Shown in pieces: positions 1 through 10,982 of a DNA stretch of 48,124 bases (positions are counted from its first letter, which is position 1; every line of letters begins with the position of its first letter). The translations under genes and the position numbers were made by a program. Where the stretch lies: NCBI GenBank assembly GCA_015657535.1, contig JADHZB010001397.1, forward strand, positions 1-48,124. The letters run 5' to 3'. A model generated the notes under the pieces. The model was not told the DNA's origin, did not search any database, and saw only the letters and a program-made list of their open reading frames with translations. The DNA comes from Nephromyces sp. MM_2019. Its lineage: Eukaryota; Apicomplexa; Aconoidasida; Nephromycida.

Positions 1-180
1 CTTCTTCTCCTTCTTCTTCTTCTCCTTCTTCTCCTTCTTCTCCTTCTTCTCCTTCTTCTCCTTCTTCTCCTTCTTCTCCTTCTTCTCCTTCTTCTGCTTC
101 TTCTCCTTCTTCTCCTTCTTCTCCTTCTTCTCCTTCTTCTTCTTCTTCTCCATCTTCTCCTTCTTCTCCTTCTTTGTCCT
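1..180. repeat. CTTCTC-type microsatellite coding for an acidic Glu/Gly tract
   Basis: The plus strand repeats a 9-bp unit, CTTCTTCTC, with a few longer CTT runs and point changes, from the first base to about 180. Read on the minus strand in the SMC4 frame it encodes GlyGluGlu repeats. The unit is a multiple of three, so length changes would keep the frame. The repeat continues beyond the left edge. Confidence 0.9.
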
Positions 181-2486
181 CCTCTCCTTCATCATCTTGC
201 ACACCCACGAATCTAAGTGGACCTTCAAGTGCCTAATAGCAATATGGTGCGTGTCGCTGCTCTCCCCTTCAACTTTGTTGCTCAAAGACCTGCTTGTGTG
301 CAAATGCACTCAAATCCTTAAATGAAGATCGCACACTATATAGGCATGAATAGAAAACCACTGCAGCCTCCTCCACTGTACTTACAGCGTCAAGGATATC
401 TTTCATTAACACTGTAACCTTCGCACTCCTGTGCGTTTTTCTATCAAGAAGACGAGAGTGATGAATCAGATCAGAAACCTTCTTCAATCTTATCTTCTTA
501 GCTCTCCTTCCAAAGACAAACTGAAGGGCATCAATGATGTTGCTCTTTCCTGAACCATTAGGCCCCATGATAGCGCTAAATCTCTGCAACACACAGGCAC
601 ACAAACAGGGAGATATTCATATCTAGGAGCTCTTCACATATAAAATAAGAACACACACACACGTATGTTCTTTGAGCTATTAAAACAAGATTAGAATACA
701 CATAGGAAAATATCTTCAAGCTCTTTACTTCACTCACGAGATTAGAACACATACACACATAAGCTTGCGAAATGCGATATCAATGTAGAAACTACAGTTG
801 GTAGCCAAAAAAAGATAAATTGACGCTTCATCACATGAAGACAGACCCAGCTTCGCGTACACACATTAATACACTACATCAAACACCTACTATACATACC
901 AGCACATTGCGTCAAAAAGCACTACACACACACACACATCCGTACCCCTCTACACACACCTTGTGGAAGGGCCCAATAACTTTCCTCCCTCCGTAGCTCT
1001 TGAAGTTCTCAATGATAAGCTGATCGATGATCATCCGAGACTTTGGAGTTTCCTTCGCTAAGCTTAACGACTGGCTGTACAACACACTACTTAAACTCTT
1101 AGTCTGTGAGGGTGGGGTAAGAATCGAGAACCTAGCCGCTGTAAGAAAAGAGAAGCTGAGGAACTTCGCAGAAATACACACACAGGATGATTGAGCTGAC
1201 AGCAAAGATGCTATACAAGCATATTTAGTGCTATAAACTTGTAGGCCTATTACTGCACATACAAAAAGGTTTATTGCTACACGATTTTAGGCCTATTACT
1301 CCACACACACCTACTAGCCCATGCACATACATATGCTCATTGCTCCACACAACACATGCCAATTGCCCTTCTTCAAGCAAGCTTAAAATCGCCATCTCCC
1401 TAAAGGAGCTAAATCTCCTAAAATCACGAATAAAACTCCAAAATTTTCACGCACACGGGCTAAATCTTATATATTAGTCTGTGCAATCATCCCTCCCACA
1501 CATACACACACAAAGAGCGCACCTAAAGTGGGGCTCATCACAGAGACTCGAAGCTTCTCTGGCGTAGAAACCAATTCATTAGTATTGTGAGCCCCCCGAT
1601 TATCTTGCAAAGCAGATGACGCCGAAAAAACGTCTTCAAACGCTGAAAAACGAGAGAATCTCTCATTCGAAGATAAGGGAAAACCTGCACTCGGCCTGCT
1701 GCTAGAAGCTAAGGCTAATTGGTGATCACCAACTCCCATCCTGTGGTGACTAGCTGTAGTACCCATGTTAGTGCTCGTTGAAGAAGGAAAAGTCTGCACA
1801 GAAACGGTGTTTTCAACTTTGCTTACTTCTTCAGAGGCTTGAACCTCCACACTATCGCTTGAACAATTTGTTGATAAGGAGAGTATTTTTTGAATCGGAC
1901 TAGAAGAATGCTCTTCTTCCTCATTAGTAGTGATTTTTGAGGAGGAATTGGCGGGAAGCTGCACTGCAACTTCTTCAACTCTGCTGGTGACGCATAGTGG
2001 AATTGCAGAGAAGAAACTTTCATCTTGAAACTGCTGCAAAGTCATTTCTGCGCTTTTTTCCTTCAGTTTTTCGTCTTCAGTCATGGCAACAAAATTCTCT
2101 GTATCAATGCCTGCCTCAGCAGGTGTACGCACACCTGAGGTGGCAAGCGAAAATTCGATTATTTTGTGAGTTTCTTCAACGCAAAAAAGAGAGTTATGGG
2201 TGCTTTCATAAGCTTCGCTAGCGTTAAAAGATTCCCGTGTATTAGGCTGATCTGGGGGTAAGTTTCCAGAGCTGCCATAAGCGTTGGTATTAGTGTGTGA
2301 TACCTCTGTATGAGGCTGATCTGGGGGAAGGTTCCCAGCGCTTTCGTAAGCTTCGCTAGGGCGCAAAGATTCCTGCGTATGAGGTTGATCTGGGGGTAGG
2401 TTCTGAGATACCTCATCCACTACAGAGAAAAGGCCGGCAAAGCTAGGCCGGCTTTTTGGCTCTGCATCATGTTCTGAGCCCTCCAT
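1..2486 (-). CDS. SMC4: SMC4, condensin ATPase subunit, N-terminal part (gene continues beyond the left end)
   Basis: SMC4 pairs with SMC2 as the ATPase core of condensin, which compacts chromosomes in the nucleus. Four exons are visible: 1523-2486, 960-1138, 386-583 and 1-232 (runs off the window). Their phases agree and introns are GT-AG of 384, 376 and 153 bp. The joined protein has a Ser-rich 320-residue N-terminal extension, then the SMC head: FKSYGG and IGPFHK, directly followed after the splice by RFSAIMGPNGSGKSNIIDA (Walker A, about residues 388-395), FVFGRRAKKIR and LSDLIH-like VSDLIHHS, which is the SMC4 rather than SMC1-3 pattern. The ATG at 2486 has an in-frame TAG two codons upstream, supporting the start. 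Odd points are three tandem 23-residue repeats in the extension and a long Glu/Gly tract starting about residue 460, right after the KDILDA strand. The hinge, coiled coils and C-terminal head lie outside. Family call is very secure; the last intron (acceptor at 232/233) is inferred. Confidence 0.95.
2196..2402 (-). repeat. three tandem 69-bp coding repeats (NLPPDQP motif)
   Basis: Residues 29-97 of the SMC4 extension are three back-to-back 23-residue units. Each begins NLPPDQP(H/N)T and ends in an AYES or AYGS core, and the unit length is a whole number of codons. The copies have diverged mainly in the middle. The segment is outside the ATPase fold, so it is probably disordered. Confidence 0.9.
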
Positions 2487-4515
2487 AGCCTAATATATGT
2501 ACAAAGAAGCGAATAGACACAGGGACCCACCTACGAGTTTATATGCTCAACTGTTTATTGTGTCGTCTAGAAAATTATGCAGTTCTCCATAGTACCTTCA
2601 GTTACGCACACAAAGTGTTCCATAATAACTATCAAGTAGAGATGCCTTCTCATGCTCTAGTAAGATGTATACTCTAAACTATATCATCTGATCACACTTG
2701 AGAAAGCGAAAAGCAGCGGATTGGAGTGAAACACCACGATACTCCGACTGATGAGCAGAGACACCTCAAACTGAAAGAACGAAGATTGTGTGTGTGCGCA
2801 CACACGCAATTCTGATTAAATTTTACACATATATAAAGAAGAAAGCACAGATTAGAGGAATCAAACGCAGGGAAGCACAGCATCTTGCAAAGTTAAAGTA
2901 AAGTATAGGCTATACATTCACCAACAGCAACCAAAACTTGTGTGCAGATACCATGTTTCTACGAATAATTTAGAGCAGTTTAGTCGAAGAGAAGGTAAGC
3001 AATATCCTGCACATCCTCCTGTATTGAACTTATTCGAGGGATCAAATATGCACAGATGATGAAAGCTCGTAAAAATTGTACTCCTTGTTCTCGATAAACA
3101 CAAGCATAGCGCCCCTTATAGTCTTGGCTCAATCTTTTCCTTCCTCTTCATGTGCAGCTAACGCTTTATACGCTAAAAAAACGTATAAAAAGCGAAAGTT
3201 CCACGTGATTCTCCTTATTGTGCAGAGAATAACGGATTATGATGCCAATGGAAGAAGCTGCCACGCATTTTTTTGATTAGTAGAGAAGGGAAAAACAAAA
3301 TTAAAGCAAAAAATCTTTGGAAATGTCTGCTCGTACTACATATATATGAATGGCTCATCTTTTTCAATGATGGTGTCTTTAAGGTTTCTTGGCTGGAAAC
3401 TGGATTTATTACACCATTTATCGTGTTCTCCTCTTGAGCGGAGGAAGGGCAGTGTGTGGCTATCTGAAGAAGAAAGTCAAGACATGCGAAAAAAAAAACG
3501 AAATATCCTCAGGGCTTTCTGGCAGGGAGAGGCTGAATAATCGCAAATGACTGCTTTTTCATCGGCTGGAAACACTTCATTGTGCCTCATGTCTTACAAA
3601 CTACTGAGGTGTGTGCGTGTACCCCGCCATATCATAAATGTGAAGCGCCGCGTTGGTGGTGTTCCACACACACGCACAACATGAGTCTTGGTGAACGAGG
3701 GTTCTCGAGGGGGGCGAGGCCCTATCGGTCTGCAAGCGACAGGAGCGCGACGGGACAGCTTTCCGCATGTGTTGGTTTGGAGGTTCTTGTGTGCTGTGAT
3801 GAAGGTATGAATGTTAGAGTGTGTGTGTGTCGCGAGGAAGGCAGGAATGTTGGAGTGTGCGTGTTTTGCCATGGCTTGCAGGTGCTTGTGTGTTGAGGAA
3901 AATAGAAAATTCCTAGTGTGCTGGTGTCTGTGCTTTTAAAAAAGTTTGAACATTGCGAGTAAACTATAAGCTTCTTCACCTCCCTTGTCTGCGTATGTTC
4001 TTTTTACCATTTTACCACCCTCCGTTTTCACTATTTCTTCGAAAAGTTATTCTCGTTTCACATGCTGTAAGCTTCTGCGCATATAGAGCCTGAGTTCCTT
4101 GTGGTGAGCCCTAGCCTTTGCCGTTTTCTGCATTCTTTTACTGCAGCAGGGCCCTATCACAGTGATAAACTACTCGATTTCCAGTATTAAGATTAAAACT
4201 TGTTGATTGTACTGCAGAGGTAAAACTAGATGGGGAAGTAGATTGTCTATGTTTGTACTTTCCTATTAATTTCCATGTCATATTCTTCTATTAATTTACC
4301 CTTCATATTTTTCTATTCCTTTTCGCTGTATAAGTGCTGCAGATGTACCTGAGCCTTTAGAATTTCCCATATTCAAGAAAACCAGCAATATGGGGATGGC
4401 ATCAGCAAAAGCTTCGGAGATCTAACGAAGTCCAGCATTTCATCACATCCACAGCGCTTTTGCTACTCTGGTTGGGAGAGCTGTGCACGCTGTCTCCCTC
4501 CCATCGTGTGTATAA
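2487..4515. other. 2-kb interval upstream of SMC4 with no gene I can support
   Basis: This should contain the SMC4 promoter and 5' UTR, but I see no recognisable promoter element. Several short open stretches with plausible splice borders occur on the minus strand between 2688 and 3110, for example one ending in EDVQDIAYLLFD and a stop near 2983, but they exclude each other and show mainly how easily such blocks arise by chance. A plus-strand ATG frame at 3346-3540 (64 codons) is unremarkable. A GT-rich duplicated stretch lies at 3776-3895. Confidence 0.4.
3776..3895. repeat. GT-rich stretch with a 36-bp imperfect duplication
   Basis: Two 30-bp copies at 3801-3830 and 3837-3866, offset 36 bp, share the pattern GAAGG-A-GAATGTT-GAGTGTG. 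They are flanked by GGTTCTTGTGTGCTG and GGTGCTTGTGTGTTG, which also resemble each other. The period keeps an open frame on both strands, so long Cys- or His-rich ORFs seen here are probably by-products of the repeat. Confidence 0.6.
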
Positions 4516-6652
4516 ATGAGCTTCTTTTTAAAATTTTCATTTTTGGTACACGATGAAGAAGAAGAGCTACCTGTTGATGCTTTATTCCATTATTCATTGT
4601 ATGACTAAGAAACTCATGTCTGGACGGCCTCCTATTAATTCAAATGTTGGAAAAACCGCACGAGATCAGACAAAGTCGAGTTTGTGGTTCTTCTTTGATG
4701 TTTGCGTTGCTTTTTTTAATTCATTTGAGCACATTTCTTACTGCCAGATACATAATAAGACCAGAGTGATTGAGATGGTAAATGGAATGTATGGTTATGC
4801 ATTGGCAGGGCTTCCCTTTCCCAAGAGAATGTAAACAAAGATGTAGGGTGTATATCATCAACTTATTATGATAGAGATACAACAGGAACGCAATATTTAC
4901 TTTATTTGCGGGTGAGATCTAGAAAACAAGCTTGAAACTAGAACAGAGACATCCAGTTTGTTCGATTCTATTTGGGGGTTCAGCCCTTCGCAAAAAGACT
5001 AAGGGCAAGGAAGCAATCCTGTAGATGTGTCGCCAAATCGTCATTGTATGTCAGGAACACAGCGAGACAGAGAGCGATAGAAATGAAAAAAAAATGTAGG
5101 AAAAGCTGCTTTGTCAACAGCTCCCGAAACGTTTTATAGCCATGATTCTGTTGTGCCATACAAGGGTTGGCAACTGAAAATACGGGTACCTTTTTAGCAT
5201 CCCCCTGCTCTTTTAGTGGGTGCTGCGACATAAGGAGAGGAGACTGATTGCAAGTTGTTTACTAAAGTCTAATTCCTAGGGCCCTTCTTCCCAAAGTTTG
5301 TAACACATACCTAGGCCTTGAGCTACTAAAAGTTGAGCTTCTTTAAAGGAAAGCAACTTCATTAAATCTCTCCAGGCAAGGATATATGCAAGTACGACAT
5401 CGAATCATACGCTTTAATAAATGGGAGTTTGCACGAGGTAAAAAAGCATTCCATTCATTTCAATATGACTAGTTAGCCATACTATTATGCTTGTATAATT
5501 CATAAAAATAGCGCCGAGAAAAGTAGAGCTTTTGTGCTTCATTAAGCCTGTGCATCGCTGGAATGCTAGCTGAAAGTACTTGATCAAACGTACAGCATTT
5601 AGCAGTCCTCCTGTACCTCCGCCACAAACTTACCCCTTAAAACGTTTAAAAATTGTCGGAAAAAGCGCAGTGCAACACAAGAGTCAAATAAAGAGACTTT
5701 GCAAATCCAAAAAAAAAACTATGATGCGGAGCAACGTAATGGCGGCTTTTTAAAAAGCATCATAGAATAACGATTCAGAATCTATTTTATGAGTTATCTC
5801 TGGTACTAAAAGTTCATTAGCAAGTCTTAAAGAATTTTATGCAAGTTACACAGTGTCGCCTACACGAAATAATTGCCTTCCTGTCTAAAATAGCTACCCA
5901 CTCATGCTGCTAAGATATGTCACCGCAGCAATTCCAGACCACGATAGCAACAGTGATTTATGAGTACACATGATGCTCTCATCATCGCATGAGACTCCCT
6001 GGCAGCTACCCCAACCAATATACTAGAGTTTCTTCTCGCAAATTATTCAAAATGGTGCTGCGAACTCAAAGACCTAGCCCCAGCAGGTCATTCAGGGGGC
6101 ACACCCAGTTCACCTTTATGGTAGATGACATCGTTAATTGTTACTAGAAGAGAGTTCCCACTTACTATAAACATTGCTTATAATATATATTATATATCAT
6201 CCCCAAAATGGTTTAATGCGCACATAGCGTCGCATTGCCAAGCAGTCACAAGAAGGTTCTCTTCCTTCAAATTAATTCGTAAGCGTACGAGGATGAGTAA
6301 AGCACAAAGGGATTAATACTTCCTACACATGGTTTTTTTGCACCTGCTTCAGCGAGGTGCACAACCTTCACGGATAACTCAAGTTTAGGAGTTAAATTTG
6401 CTAGCGTTTCATCCTTCTCTTGGAAAAACATTGAATCGAAAATCATAGATTCAATCAAAGAAGATGAAAGTGAAACAGTTTTTTACGCGGCCGCCAATGA
6501 AAAAAAATTTTTTCTTTCGAGTACTTAAGAGCAATTACGAAAGCAGAGAAGAGTTTACGCCGGCAGTCGCTTGCAAGGAGGAGGGATCTTTTTTAAAACC
6601 TCGCAAAGTGCAATCCCCAAATTCAGATGATTCCTTTACAATGTCATACTGA
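4516..6652 (+). CDS. tentative six-exon gene, about 146 residues, function unknown
   Basis: The best evidence is the exon at 6353-6520, preceded by the pyrimidine-rich acceptor TGCACCTGCTTCAG, which reads CTTFTDNSSLGVKFASV, then SWKNIESKIIDSIKEDE and VFYAAANEKKFFL, a natural-looking soluble protein. Phase-compatible partners are 4516-4598 (ATG; contains HDEEEELPVDALFHYS), 5766-5802, 6087-6120, 6246-6278 and 6567-6652 (ends at TGA). The last intron would be only 46 bp, very short beside the others. The small exons of 11-13 codons are weakly supported and the first intron of 1.2 kb may hide more. I do not recognise the protein. It would converge on the rhomboid gene, whose stop lies 200 bp away. 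The 6353-6520 exon is more credible than the whole model. Confidence 0.3.
4980..5231 (-). CDS. small ORF, 83 residues, one predicted membrane segment
   Basis: ATG at 5231 to TGA at 4980. A polar N-terminal half (residues 1-42, with KKVPVFSVANPCMAQQ) is followed by a hydrophobic stretch LFLHFFFISIALCLAVFL at about residues 44-61 and a short tail. This would be a single-pass membrane protein. It has no recognisable family and lies inside the first intron of the tentative plus-strand gene. ORFs of this length occur by chance, so it may be nothing; the ordered polar-then-hydrophobic layout is the only reason to list it. Confidence 0.25.
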   Translation of the reverse strand: MSQHPLKEQGDAKKVPVFSVANPCMAQQNHGYKTFRELLTKQLFLHFFFISIALCLAVFLTYNDDLATHLQDCFLALSLFAKG

Positions 6653-6852
6653 ACATTTGCGTACCAAAAATTTCCGTGAAATCGTTACCTCCACCTAGTA
6701 ATTCCTGTATACTCAAAGGCCGGTTGCGCATTTTCTGTCTGTTCTTGCGGACCAAGTTAGAGTGCCTTAATTGTTCATATATCTCGCCTTACAAGTAAAG
6801 GCAGAGACAATTGTAGATACCCCGAAGCTCATCCCATATTCACTTTGTATCT

Positions 6853-9800
6853 CTAGACGTATGGCAGACTGGAGCAATGGCGATCCAATGTAAACAAGAG
6901 GGTCAAGCAGGTACTGAACAGGAGAAAAAGGGCCGCCAAGTACCCGTATATCACATATTTCATCCACTGCTGTTGAGAACCTGTTCTGAGTATCATTGCA
7001 ACTGCTATTCCAGAACCTATAGACGAGCAGGCAGGAAGTGGATCGGGGAATGTGAAAGCGTGCGTGTAGCAAAGCGGTTACTTGGGATGTTTTTGAGGGG
7101 GGTGTGACTTTTTTTTTGGTGACTTGGGGTGCTTTTGGGGGGAAACGAGTTGCTTTAGGAGGGACGTGAAGTATTTTGGGGAAGGAAGTAAGGGTGTGCT
7201 GAAGCGGGCGGGTACTCGAGGTGCTCATAGAAGGACAAGCTACGTGGCAACGCTCTATATTTTTTACATAATATATATGCCTTAAGCTTATTTTAGGTAG
7301 CGTACATTGAGAGTTTACGGACGCAGCGCTAGCCGCAGAAGATGTACTTGTTATGAAATAGCTATATGGGACATTTCTATTGCTGAGCTAGTCGTTATTG
7401 AATAGCCATATGAGTTTTTTTATAACTGTGAACTTCTATATATCTTAGGACCAAGTCAATGTACATTTGCTTCGCTAGCCTCGTCGGCCTCACTCTAAGA
7501 GGTCCGCCCAACTGAATGAATGTAGATAGTTCTCAAAAAAAGAAGCAAAAATTCCTTGCAACTTTCGCATATTATGATACGAATGCCAAAGTCACACAGA
7601 AATCTTATAGGCATGCTTATAAGCATTTTCGGAGCTGGCCATCGTTCGCAAGCAACTTCGATTAAAGATTCATCCCATGTGCATACCAATTTTACGCAAA
7701 GAGCATTCTCGCGCGTACTCGCAAATGAACTCTGTACAGCATCCGCATACTGTAGCAAGTATATACTTAAAGTGAAATGGACATACAACGTGTGCATTCG
7801 TATACATGCAAGTGAAGGTTTACCCATAAGAAATCCTCCCAGATGGCCTAGCTGGTCGATACGCTCGCCATGGAACGAAAAGAGAAACAGGATAGATACG
7901 AAGAGATAAGTCGCTAAATTCAGTAGGGTACGTTCTCTATTAGCGGCAAGGTGCCAATTTAAGAGGAGCTCACCCATTTGAAGTCCGATCAATCCAAACC
8001 CTGGGGAGGGAGGATGGCAGATGAGGATGAAAGGTTGGAGGGGAATTATTTTGCTAGTGGTTTAAGGCAAGTATGCCCTGGTGATAAGCGCAGAGGTTAA
8101 TGTGTGTCATTCCTATATCACTTTTCATGGGAAATGCTATAGCAAGCTCGAAATGAATCGATCAATAGGTTTAGAACAGAAGCGAAATCTGGTAGGAAAT
8201 GAAAGAGAGCAGCTGTAGCGATTGATCACCAACAGCCCCTCAGAATTTCTGTAAAATATCTACGATTACACGAAAGCACGAGGAATTTGGGCTTTCGTCT
8301 ACGAAAAGTTTGTCCAGAAATACTTTTATCTATCAAGAATGCATTGATACTACTCACGTTTTTTGGTAGCAATGGAAGAAAGTAAATGGCCGACCTTATG
8401 TTTTGCCCAATCCAAATGAAGACCCGAGAATCAATACGGTATCAAGTTGCAAACTTTCAACTCTATGCTATTAAAATCGCAGACCTAAAAATTTTGAAAA
8501 ACTGTTCAAAGGCTTAATTTCCCCCATGATATCCTTTTACCTGCAGTGCTAGCTCCTATTTTAAAGGTATTGCAAAATAGTATTACGGCGGATAGGATAT
8601 TTCCTGCGATTGCTGATGCAGTATAAAGCATTATCATAAACAATATTCCATGCTGTCGTTCAATGAGGAAGCCCATCCTCAGCTGGAAAAATACGTTAAA
8701 GAAGATGTGCAAAGGGCTGGCATGAAGGAATATTGGAGTTATAAGCCGATAAACCTGACCAATACTTATGAGGACCGGTACATTTGCTCCCAGCTGAATT
8801 AGAGAAGCGGCTGTTTATATGGTGCGTAAGAAAGAAAAGTAACAATAGTCAGTTGCTTTCATTTGCTTGCCTATTCTGCTTGCCACGCTTACTGTAATGT
8901 ATGCGCTTATGTTTATGCGTTTACTAAAAAGAATCAGCAAAATATGCATCTGATCTTTCTGGTCACAAATATAGAATGATGTGGTTACAAAATTACATGC
9001 TCATGCCATGGTCAATCGCTTATCATGCGTGAAATGAAAGAGAGAGCCAAAGCCCCGCCATGTTCATGCGCAGTCATTCTGAAAAATATAGAAATAATCA
9101 ATAATTACGCAAGAATGGTTCTAGTAACATGAAAAATGCTGAAATGACCTATTTGCAATAAAGCGAACGAGTTCTAGTATGTGTCCGCCGTGTTCTGTAA
9201 ATTGGAAAATACAGCCATTTCTCGCTATTTCCAGAGATAAAGAAGTGAAAAAGAATGTATAATGTTAGTATCCCTGAGAGTTGACGATGTACAGGCAGCC
9301 CCATTTTGCTTGACAAACTATTTTCTGCAAGTGCTGCTTATTGTATTCGCGTCTAACGTTATTACACAGCGAAATATCTTGCCTAAACAATGCAAACCTG
9401 AAGGTATCAAGGCAAACTCTGAACCTTTAACCAGAGAAACGATAAACATTATAAACTGGGCCACGCTGATCAATAGCACGAAGCTCTTCCAATTTGCGTA
9501 AGGAAATATGAGCTCCACTAATTGCATGGGTTGGAAAGGAGTATTCTGCTCTCCATCCCCGCGTATTATATGGGGGTTTCCTGTAGTAACTAAGGCAAAG
9601 GATAGACGTTTAAAGTTATGCCACAACAATTTTTAGTGGAACAAACACCATAGGGAGCTGGAATTTGTAAAAGTAAATGATTCTGCTTGTTTCAGTATCT
9701 TTAACCTACAGGTAGCTAGCTGAATTGTACGAACCAGGGAAGACAAAATATTAAAATAAAAAAACCTAGAGCCTAAAATTCATTGCATCGCTATGTTCTA

Positions 9801-10076
9801 ACTCAAGATTGCCTCTTTATTAGTTTGGCACTAACCCATTACTTTAAAACTATAAAATTTCCTCCCTCTGAAGTTAAAACTTCAGGCACAGTACGCTCGT
9901 AGAAAAAAATTCATTTACAACTTACCAACTAATGGGTTTGTCTCTTCGGCTTCTGCAGCCTTAATATCGCGAAGGGTTACAACAGGCGGCATATTGCGTA
10001 ATGCAAAGGTTTCTTCTCGATAGCTAGATGAACCTGCACACAATGCGAATACAGGGGATCGTCGTACGGCAGACAT
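6853..10076 (-). CDS. rhomboid intramembrane serine protease (apicomplexan ROM type)
   Basis: Rhomboids cut single-pass membrane proteins within the bilayer; in apicomplexans they shed surface adhesins. Five exons join with matching phases into 319 residues: 9926-10076, 9366-9580, 8541-8793, 7824-8000, 6853-7016. Visible features: TM1 about residues 83-101, loop motif VYRLITPIFLHAS, TM2 HIFFN (His151, Asn155), GASTAGFG in TM4 with catalytic Ser204, LGHLGGFLMG in TM6 with catalytic His259, and a seventh helix about 283-308 before the stop, giving the 6+1 layout. The short N-terminus and length recall ROM1/ROM3 more than the large ROM4, but the subclass is not certain. The splice between exons 2 and 3 is the least sure (donor TGT|GTAATA at 9366); a missed microexon is possible. 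Upstream in-frame ATGs exist to 10190; I chose 10076 because the sequence before it looks non-coding. Confidence 0.9.
7077..7200. repeat. G-tract-rich degenerate repeat in the last rhomboid intron
   Basis: Runs of four to six G recur about every 20-30 bp on the plus strand (GAGGGGGGTGTGACT, CTTGGGGTGC, TTTGGGGGGAAACG, TTTTGGGGAAGG). On the transcribed minus strand these are C-rich tracts. The interval lies inside the intron 7017-7823 of the rhomboid gene and inflates an open frame there (7228-6767) that I do not consider coding. Confidence 0.55.
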
Positions 10077-10982
10077 AGCGCTGTTCCTATTATAATTCCC
10101 AAAAAAAAATATTGTACCATTTCCAATCCTAATTTTGAAGTTCATGGCATCCTGGTTAAAATGCACAGCAAGTTTTCGCGCTTCATGCAAAGAGAACTAG
10201 ATGCAGCGCAAAACTTCAGTGTTTTGGTATTGCAAGTTATGACCGACCGGTCGTGAAAGCATAAGACAGATAATATAAATAAAAAGCCTAGAAAAAAGGC
10301 AGGAAACAACATTCATTTGGCACTTTTATGTAGCAGCAAAATCCCTTGAAAGCAGCCAGCATATTTCATGCGTTCGCGGGTTGTACATGAATAAAATAAT
10401 ATAAAAGGACGAATTCGCTTCAGTAAGGTACGGAGTTGATGATGTAGAGAAGATAAGCTATTTGTTGAAAAAACCTCAAAGCACAACTTGACGAAAGAGA
10501 TTTGAATAGAACTGAAAACGCATTACTAACAGGAAGAAACTCGATTATGTGATAACCATGGCTAAGATGATTATTTCAGGTTATGCAAACAGGTGAGCAA
10601 GTCAAGCAGCGCGCTGCAGATATCAAAGTTAGCCCATGATGATGTGCTACAAGCTTTACGGCATAGACTATCTGGATGGGTTTCCAAAAATCATTTGATC
10701 GCTTTTATGGCTATAAACTTCTAATTTGATTATGCATAGAGGATAGCCAGAATTGTTAATAAATGAAAAGCTTCACACTATAGCAGGCTAAGCTTACAGA
10801 TAGTCTTAAAGGAGGGTAAAGGAGACTAAGCTCTTGGATATATGTTCATTCATTTCTATAGAATGCTCATATGCGCACCCACAATAGCGCAGAGGTGTGT
10901 AGATAACGCTCGAGCACAATTATGTATCAATTACTAGTCTTTTTTAAGTACACATACGCGCAGCATTGAGTAGTTGTGAACT
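10077..10982. other. intergenic interval upstream of the rhomboid gene
   Basis: About 0.9 kb holding the presumed rhomboid promoter. I find no long open frame, repeat or RNA gene. A minute block at 10579-10591 between TTTCAG and GTGAGC could be a microexon but has no partner. Confidence 0.4.

Noticed and set aside
3582..3979. Overlapping Cys-rich and His-rich ORFs on both strands
   Set aside because: They follow from a GT-rich 36-bp duplication that keeps several frames open.
6767..7228. 153-codon minus-strand ORF with Pro/Lys-rich start
   Set aside because: It overlaps the last rhomboid exon in a different frame; the rhomboid frame gives a membrane helix, the correct phase and a stop, and the Pro/Lys part comes from the G-tract repeat.
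7495..7823. Extension of the TM6-containing rhomboid ORF past GGFLMG
   Set aside because: A good donor (GTAAAC) follows ATGG, and the joined next exon supplies TM7; the read-through is not membrane-like in the right place.
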